In this document: in pieces, positions 59,337 through 64,000 of the stretch
How the letters are laid out: the number at the start of each line of letters is the position of its first letter
How positions within the stretch are numbered: position 1 is the first letter of the stretch
Assembly (NCBI RefSeq): GCF_018873765.1
Contig: NC_057926.1
Coordinates: forward strand, 32,782,946 to 32,846,945
Direction: 5' to 3'
DNA from: Telopea speciosissima
Taxonomy: Eukaryota > Streptophyta > Magnoliopsida > Proteales > Proteaceae
DNA: 64,000 nucleotides
The notes under the pieces: generated by a model
The model's input: the letters and a program-made list of their open reading frames with translations, nothing else
The model's database searches: none
Told to the model about the DNA's origin: nothing
Program-made: the position numbers and the translations under genes

Positions 59337-60984
59337 CCAAAATTGAGCCCCAATTCAGACCTAGTGGCATATATTCTTAAGCCTTGGCCAGGCCATTAAA
59401 TCTGATATTACATGAACACATCAAAGCAATTTTCTTAGTCATAGTTGTTTTCTTGTTTGACTCGAGGAAGGTGAATTAAAGTGTTTTTATCGAATTTTTC
59501 CTCACTAAAGTTATGAATGTAAGATTTCGTTGTGGTTTAAACCCAAAAACAAATCGATCTAAATCGATATTAACCCGATATTGAAAAATTGAAATAAACC
59601 GAACCCAATCGAAAACCGAAATTTCTTCACCTTCTAGCTGGACATGCTTTCAAATTTCCACCTGTTTAAAGCTTTTGGACTAAATTAACAGTTCCACAAT
59701 GTGTCTGGATAGTGATTCTTTAGAATTTATAAAACCTATGCTTGTGGGGATTACTTCTTTTTCTTTCTTGGCTCTGTGTTGCTCTTGCTAAAACCTTTCC
59801 TTCAGCAATGAAAAATTATAATTCAGATGGATTCCCATTGATAGCCATCTGAAAAGTGCCTTTGAGACCAAAATTTATAATTTTTCTTTGGAGGTCCATA
59901 CAAAATATTCTTCTAATTAATTAGGGTTATGATATAAAAGTATTTAACTAACTTCCAATCGAAATGCCTTATCTGTACCTGTGGCATGCTAACACTGATG
60001 CCCTGTCTTTAATAGATCGAATTTGATCAACCCCAAATTTTGTTATAAAAACAATGCAGCAGAAAGATCATTTTGTAGCAGAAAAATGAGAAAGAAAAAG
60101 AAATCACACACACACAGAGGACAAAATTTTTGCGTGGTTCATTCTAAGAAGGAAGGCTACATCCATGGCCGAACGATAGAACAAATCCACTATTTCTATG
60201 AAGCAAAACCAAACCCTCTTTCACCATCTCTCAAAGAGATACTTACAATATTTAGCGAAACCCTAACCTAGAAAGTACAAAACTGCCCTTAGAGACCCAC
60301 CTTGTTTGGTTTCAGATTTGAACCAAAACAGAGTGAAATACATATCAAATCGAAGATCTCGACGAACTCTACAGAAATCAACGTCTTAAGCGCTGATGTA
60401 TGCACTTTTAAGCCATTTATGCGCGTTTTGAAAGCGAAATGACCCGCCGAAGAAATACCACTACAATTTTTGGACTGAGATCAGACTTCACGCACCAATG
60501 ACAAATTTGAGTATCAAAACCGAGCATATCAGCTCTTGTGTTGGGTAAAGAATTGGTGAGAGAAGAGGTAATGATCTCTTCCTCCCATTTCAAATTTCAA
60601 AATATTAAAACTGGTTGTTGACAAGAGGTACTCTCTTGGCATGTTCTCTGGCAAGCGAGGAAACAATTTGTATGGAATCATAGAAAATGGAACTCAACCA
60701 CCTCTTTAAAAATTATAATCTCTGGTGTAAGGAGTCTGATCTTCCAATAGTTACAAAATCTGATAATGCAATAAATTTTGACTTCCACCAATCCCATCAA
60801 CAACCCATAACCCTAAATGACTTGCTAGATCATTTGTGATGATCTAAAATCCATGCATGCGTCTATTCAGGAAACTGCTCCTCAACCTTTGAAGCAAAAC
60901 TAAGGGGGATCTGGTCAGCTCTTCAACAGATCAAGGAACATGATCTAAAGAACATGGTGGGCTGTGATTGGGCTTTGTTAGTTC
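59337..60984. other. No gene seen
   Basis: AT-rich with short frames. A purine-rich stretch near 60060-60130 and following text may be part of an old retrotransposon LTR, but no end could be fixed. Confidence 0.35.
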
Positions 60985-61195
60985 TACGACTCAATGGGCC
61001 AAGATATTCAAGGTCAATCAGGGCCAATCAGGGGCCAGGTCGAGCTTGGAAAAATCCTATCAGGGTCGGGCTGGATCCAAGGTTTGTTAAGCCCTGGCAT
61101 GGTTGGGCTAGGCTTGGATTTAGATTAAGACCCCTAGGGTCTAGTTGGAGTTTAGGCCAGGCCCAGCCTAGCCCAATCCGTTGACATCCCTAGCT
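60985..61195. mobile_element. hAT element fragment
   Basis: The right end, reversed, reads TAGGGATGTCAACGGATTGG, followed by GGGCTAGGCTGGGCC, as in the TAGGGGTGTCAA group. No left end was found. Confidence 0.45.
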
Positions 61196-61870
61196 AGTGT
61201 ATTGTAAGCTAGCACCCTTTGTGTGTGTGTGTCTCTCTCTCCTCCCTTTTGAAATGACCTGTGCCCCTGCTATATAATGCTCTGTTATGTGCCCCATTGG
61301 TTCCACTCACTAGCTTGCTGCACATGGGCGGTGTCCCTCTCCCGTTAGTTAAAACCAAATTTGGACACATAATTTGTTCATGGTTTTCTAGTAAGTCCAG
61401 ATTTGTGTAAAATCGAGTTAATTAGAAAAAGAAACGTGACACACAAAAGGGTTCAATACAGGTTGAATTTTTAAAACTATGAATATCATTGTTTAAAAAT
61501 TGGATTAGCATAGCGTAATGGAGAAAGTTTTCCACTACCGCATGTTAAGGGTTCAGCCACCATCCTAGAGTCCAAAAATTTCCCCTCATTTATGAAGGGT
61601 CGAACAAATCTCTTCACTATTGCATGATATCCTCTCCTACCCATCCGAAAGCCGCAGTCAATGGATTCTCCTTCACCATGGCTTAAGAAAAACTCGGTCC
61701 TAGTTTAATTGCCACTTAAAACTTGATTACCCAGTTTTGACTTATTAGATGGCTGACCTTGGGTTTTTGTTGGTGATTTTGTTCAACACCCTCACAAGAT
61801 GGCACAATGCACGTGGTGGAGGTAGCGCAAGCGAGCCAGAGCCTTTGATGCAGGCTCAAATGAGGCTAGA

Positions 61871-62053
61871 AACGGCCTGTCCTGGCTTCCAATCAGAACA
61901 AAACAACCTGTTCTAAGTTCCAACCAGGACGAAAGGGTTTGTTCTAGCTTCCAGCCAGGACGAAACGACCTGTTCTAAATTCCAAACAGGGCGAAACAGC
62001 TTGTTCTAGCTTCCAGCCAGGACAAAACGACCTGTTCTAACTTCCAACCAGAT
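61871..62053 (+). repeat. 31-bp minisatellite, six copies
   Basis: TGTTCTA-containing units recur with the same G at 61879, 61910, 61941, 61972, 62003 and 62034, exactly 31 bp apart. Units alternate between TTCCAACC-type and TTCCAGCC-type, so a 62-bp dimer is the higher unit. The preceding 61200-61870 shows no gene. Confidence 0.9.
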
Positions 62054-62089
62054 GAATGTGAGATCTTTCCAATGCCTGAGTAACTCTAA

Positions 62090-62470
62090 GGAATTTTAGG
62101 TCAGCCCGGCCCAACCCTGAGGGCGGGTCAAGGTTGGATTATCCAGACCCTGAGTTAGGATCGGGTCAGGCCTGGGCCCAGCTAAGGGTACTCAGCATGG
62201 TTTGAGGTATCGGATCGGATCGGCCGAGTTTGGCCGAGGCCGATACTGATCGGATCCAACTGTTCGAACAGGGGTAAGAATGTAAAAAAAATTAGTTTTT
62301 TTACAAGAAAACAGGGACAAAATTGTCATATTTGCTCGAGTTTGGGAGATCCCGATCCGATCCGATCCAGCCGATACTGAGATCACGAACCATGGTACTC
62401 AGGGTTAGGCCAGGCTTTTTAGGTTAGGGTTAAAAAGCCTGGCCCAACCCAACCCTGTTGCAACCCTAAT
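62090..62470. mobile_element. GGGTTGGGCC-rich element fragment
   Basis: Interrupted by the 199-bp element 62196-62394. The right end, reversed, reads TAGGGTTGCAACAGGGTTGG. It resembles the subterminal sequence of the TAGGGGTGTCAA group. The left end is unclear. Confidence 0.4.
62196..62394. mobile_element. 199-bp foldback MITE (hAT-type)
   Basis: Starts CATGGTTTGAGGTATCGG and ends ATCACGAACCATG, with inner CGGATCGGATCGG/CCGATCCGATCCG arms. The flanks are GTACTCAG at 62188-62195 and 62395-62402, an exact 8-bp duplication. Confidence 0.88.
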
Positions 62471-62479
62471 TTGAAGGCC

Positions 62480-62830
62480 TTTTTTTTTTTTTTTTTGCTA
62501 AGAGTTCATTTGTATTAAACTGAGGAAAAAAATACGCAAAAACTTGGCCAAAGACAAAAACAAGATACAAACAAATCCTAATGAAATCCTCCCTTCAACA
62601 ATTGAGAAAAACACTGAAGAGAGGAAAACAAACCAAGGCTACCACAGAGAAAAGAAACTAACAAAATCTAAATCTCGGTCTATAGTGGGCATCAATCATT
62701 AAATCATCTTGAATGAAAAAAAGGAGATCCACCATCAAAGAAGAAACTCTAATCCAAAGAAGACTTGATTGAATACTTTGGGAACTCAATCATATGACAT
62801 TTCATTTTTCAAAGAAGACTTTAACCCATA
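62480..62830 (-). mobile_element. Possible LINE 3' end
   Basis: The minus strand ends CAGTTTAATACAAATGAAC TCTTAGC followed by about 17 A, like a LINE 3' UTR with a poly(A) tail. No protein or target duplication was found. Confidence 0.4.
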
Positions 62831-62838
62831 GAAAACTT

Positions 62839-64000
62839 TGATGTTTGGGAAAATACATTATATCCTCTTCTTTTGTGTGTGAGTGTTATCTGGTTTGAAA
62901 CAAAAACTAGTTTATTGTGTGTGTGTTGTAGGAGAATGAGTAATATTATAATTCTCGATTGAATCTTTGCTATACAATGAATCACTACAATACTATAAAC
63001 TACAATGACATACCGTTCACCATTGAGTCATTAGTTGCGGCGGAACTTGATGAAGCCATTGCAGCGTTTTGATGAGAAGAATATCAAAACAAAAAGAGAA
63101 GGACTTCTTCCCTCAATCCTTTTATATGCAATTCTTTCAATGGGTAAAGAGTTGTTTGTGCGTAGATGAGGGGAGGGACCTTCTCTTCCTTAAATAGTCA
63201 TAATCTATCAATCTCCCATAAAGATTTGACAGTTAGATTAGAGGATTAAAACTCCCATAATGAAGCCTAGTAATGAAACATAAAGGATCAAGTTTAATGG
63301 AACCCATAACGGGAACCATTGAATAGGATGGAGAGTTGGTCAATTGGCCAATCAAAAATTTCCTACAATCTCCCACTTGGACCATATGACCAAACTTATA
63401 ATCTCCCAGTTCATAACAATAATACTTGGATCCCATCAAAATATCCCATACAAAGCTTACACAACATAATACCTTGAATGAATAGTCGTATCAATGCGAA
63501 TCATGGCGGTTATATGTCATTTATATCGACATATTCTCTTCCATAATCACAGCACCAATAAATCCATCCAAGCAGGTCCTTAAGTAGGGAAACAAATAAT
63601 AAACGGTCCAAAAGAAAAAACTATAATATCTCACTCTTATCGCAATAAATGTATACATAAAGATAGAGATGAGAAATGTTCAGGAACATCCATAAATATG
63701 ATCATATCAAATAATAGAAGGTGTCTATAACAAAATGTGACCAATGGATCAAACTCTAGTAAGACCCATATCAGATACAAGGTCTACAAAGAGCTTAGGC
63801 GCCAATGCCTTGGTCAACGGATCTACAATCATCAGACTTGTTTTTATATGAGATACAGATACCTTCTGTTCCTGAACAGCTTCCTTCACAAAGTTGTACT
63901 TCACTCCAATATGCTTAGCTCTGCTAGAATGCTTGTCATTCTTGGAGTAGTACACAGCGACAAGGTTGTCACAGTAAAGTCTTAGCGGCTTCATGATGGA
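62839..64000 (-). mobile_element. 3' end of a Ty1/copia element, continues past the right edge
   Basis: The minus strand runs from RNase H (63994-63749) through an untranslated stretch to a polypurine tract AAGTGGGAGAT (63368-63378), then a 3' LTR starting TGTAGGAAATTTTTG (from 63367). The far LTR border is estimated at about 62839 and not proven. It is a different family from copia 1 and 2. Confidence 0.7.
63749..64000 (-). CDS. Copia pol C-terminus (RNase H), partial
   Basis: An open minus-strand frame entering from the right edge. It reads LYCDNLVAVYYSKNDKHSSR, AKHIGVKYNFVKEAV and ADPLTKAL-like VDPLTKALAPKLFVDLVSDM, ending at a TAA near 63749. These are the last motifs of copia RNase H (catalytic Asp in CDN and the His of the tail). 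No breaks are seen in the visible part, so the element may be younger than the others. Confidence 0.85.
   Translation of the reverse strand, partial: SIMKPLRLYCDNLVAVYYSKNDKHSSRAKHIGVKYNFVKEAVQEQKVSVSHIKTSLMIVDPLTKALAPKLFVDLVSDMGLTRV

Noticed and set aside
61871..62053. CRISPR-like regularly spaced repeats
   Set aside because: Units are contiguous 31-bp tandem repeats with no variable spacers, in a plant genome.

Overview
The window is TE-rich nuclear DNA from a flowering plant, probably a non-grass with a mid-sized to large genome. It is AT-rich, carries GT-AG introns, has plant-specific gene families (BPC/GAGA-binding factor, CYP706-like P450, LOG, ATXR5/6, GH1 beta-glucosidase), and contains many copia, hAT, Harbinger, CACTA and LINE relics. 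The species cannot be fixed from the sequence.

Only two genes look intact. One is a class I BPC transcription factor at 36102-36926 (+), whose long 5' UTR intron runs 35125-36096. The other is a two-exon cytochrome P450, CYP706-like, at 56188-58112 (-), which has an unusual Lys in the I-helix oxygen-activation motif. A third coding region, a double GRF zinc-finger protein, runs off the left edge at 1-237 (-).

Layout. 1-3.6 kb: GRF ORF and a decayed PIF/Harbinger element (transposase plus Myb-like ORF, both -). 7.4-8.4 kb: a 185-bp tandem duplication and the subterminal-repeat end of a CACTA element. 8.6-20.1 kb: two copies of a 1.5-kb repeat block; the first is interrupted by a 3.3-kb insertion with terminal-inverted-repeat-like ends that carries fragments of two unrelated host genes, 6-phosphogluconolactonase and LONELY GUY, with their introns. 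A GH1 beta-glucosidase fragment and a 1.27-kb hAT-type element lie between the copies. 20.6-23.7 kb: a Tat-like LTR. 24.25-24.8 kb: a broken ATXR5/6 PHD-finger gene. 25.3-28.3 kb: a probable solo LTR with a 5-bp target duplication. 28.4-29.7 kb: an unrecognised multi-exon pseudogene. 30.5-32.3 kb: a copia relic. 34.9-37.1 kb: the BPC gene. 38.7-47.8 kb: a copia element (copia 1) with a second, complete but mutated copia (copia 2) inserted in its integrase frame. 47.8-54.2 kb: a direct duplication of about 2.5-3 kb. 55.3-56.0 kb: a 5'-truncated LINE with a 15-bp target duplication. 56.2-58.1 kb: the P450 gene. 58.7-64 kb: hAT elements, a 31-bp minisatellite, a LINE tail and the 3' end of another copia.

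A recurrent theme is short foldback elements beginning CATAG...: at least five have exact or 7/8 matching 8-bp target duplications, which marks one hAT-type family active in this interval. The two intact genes show no functional link to each other. Nearly everything else is transposons and captured or broken gene pieces.
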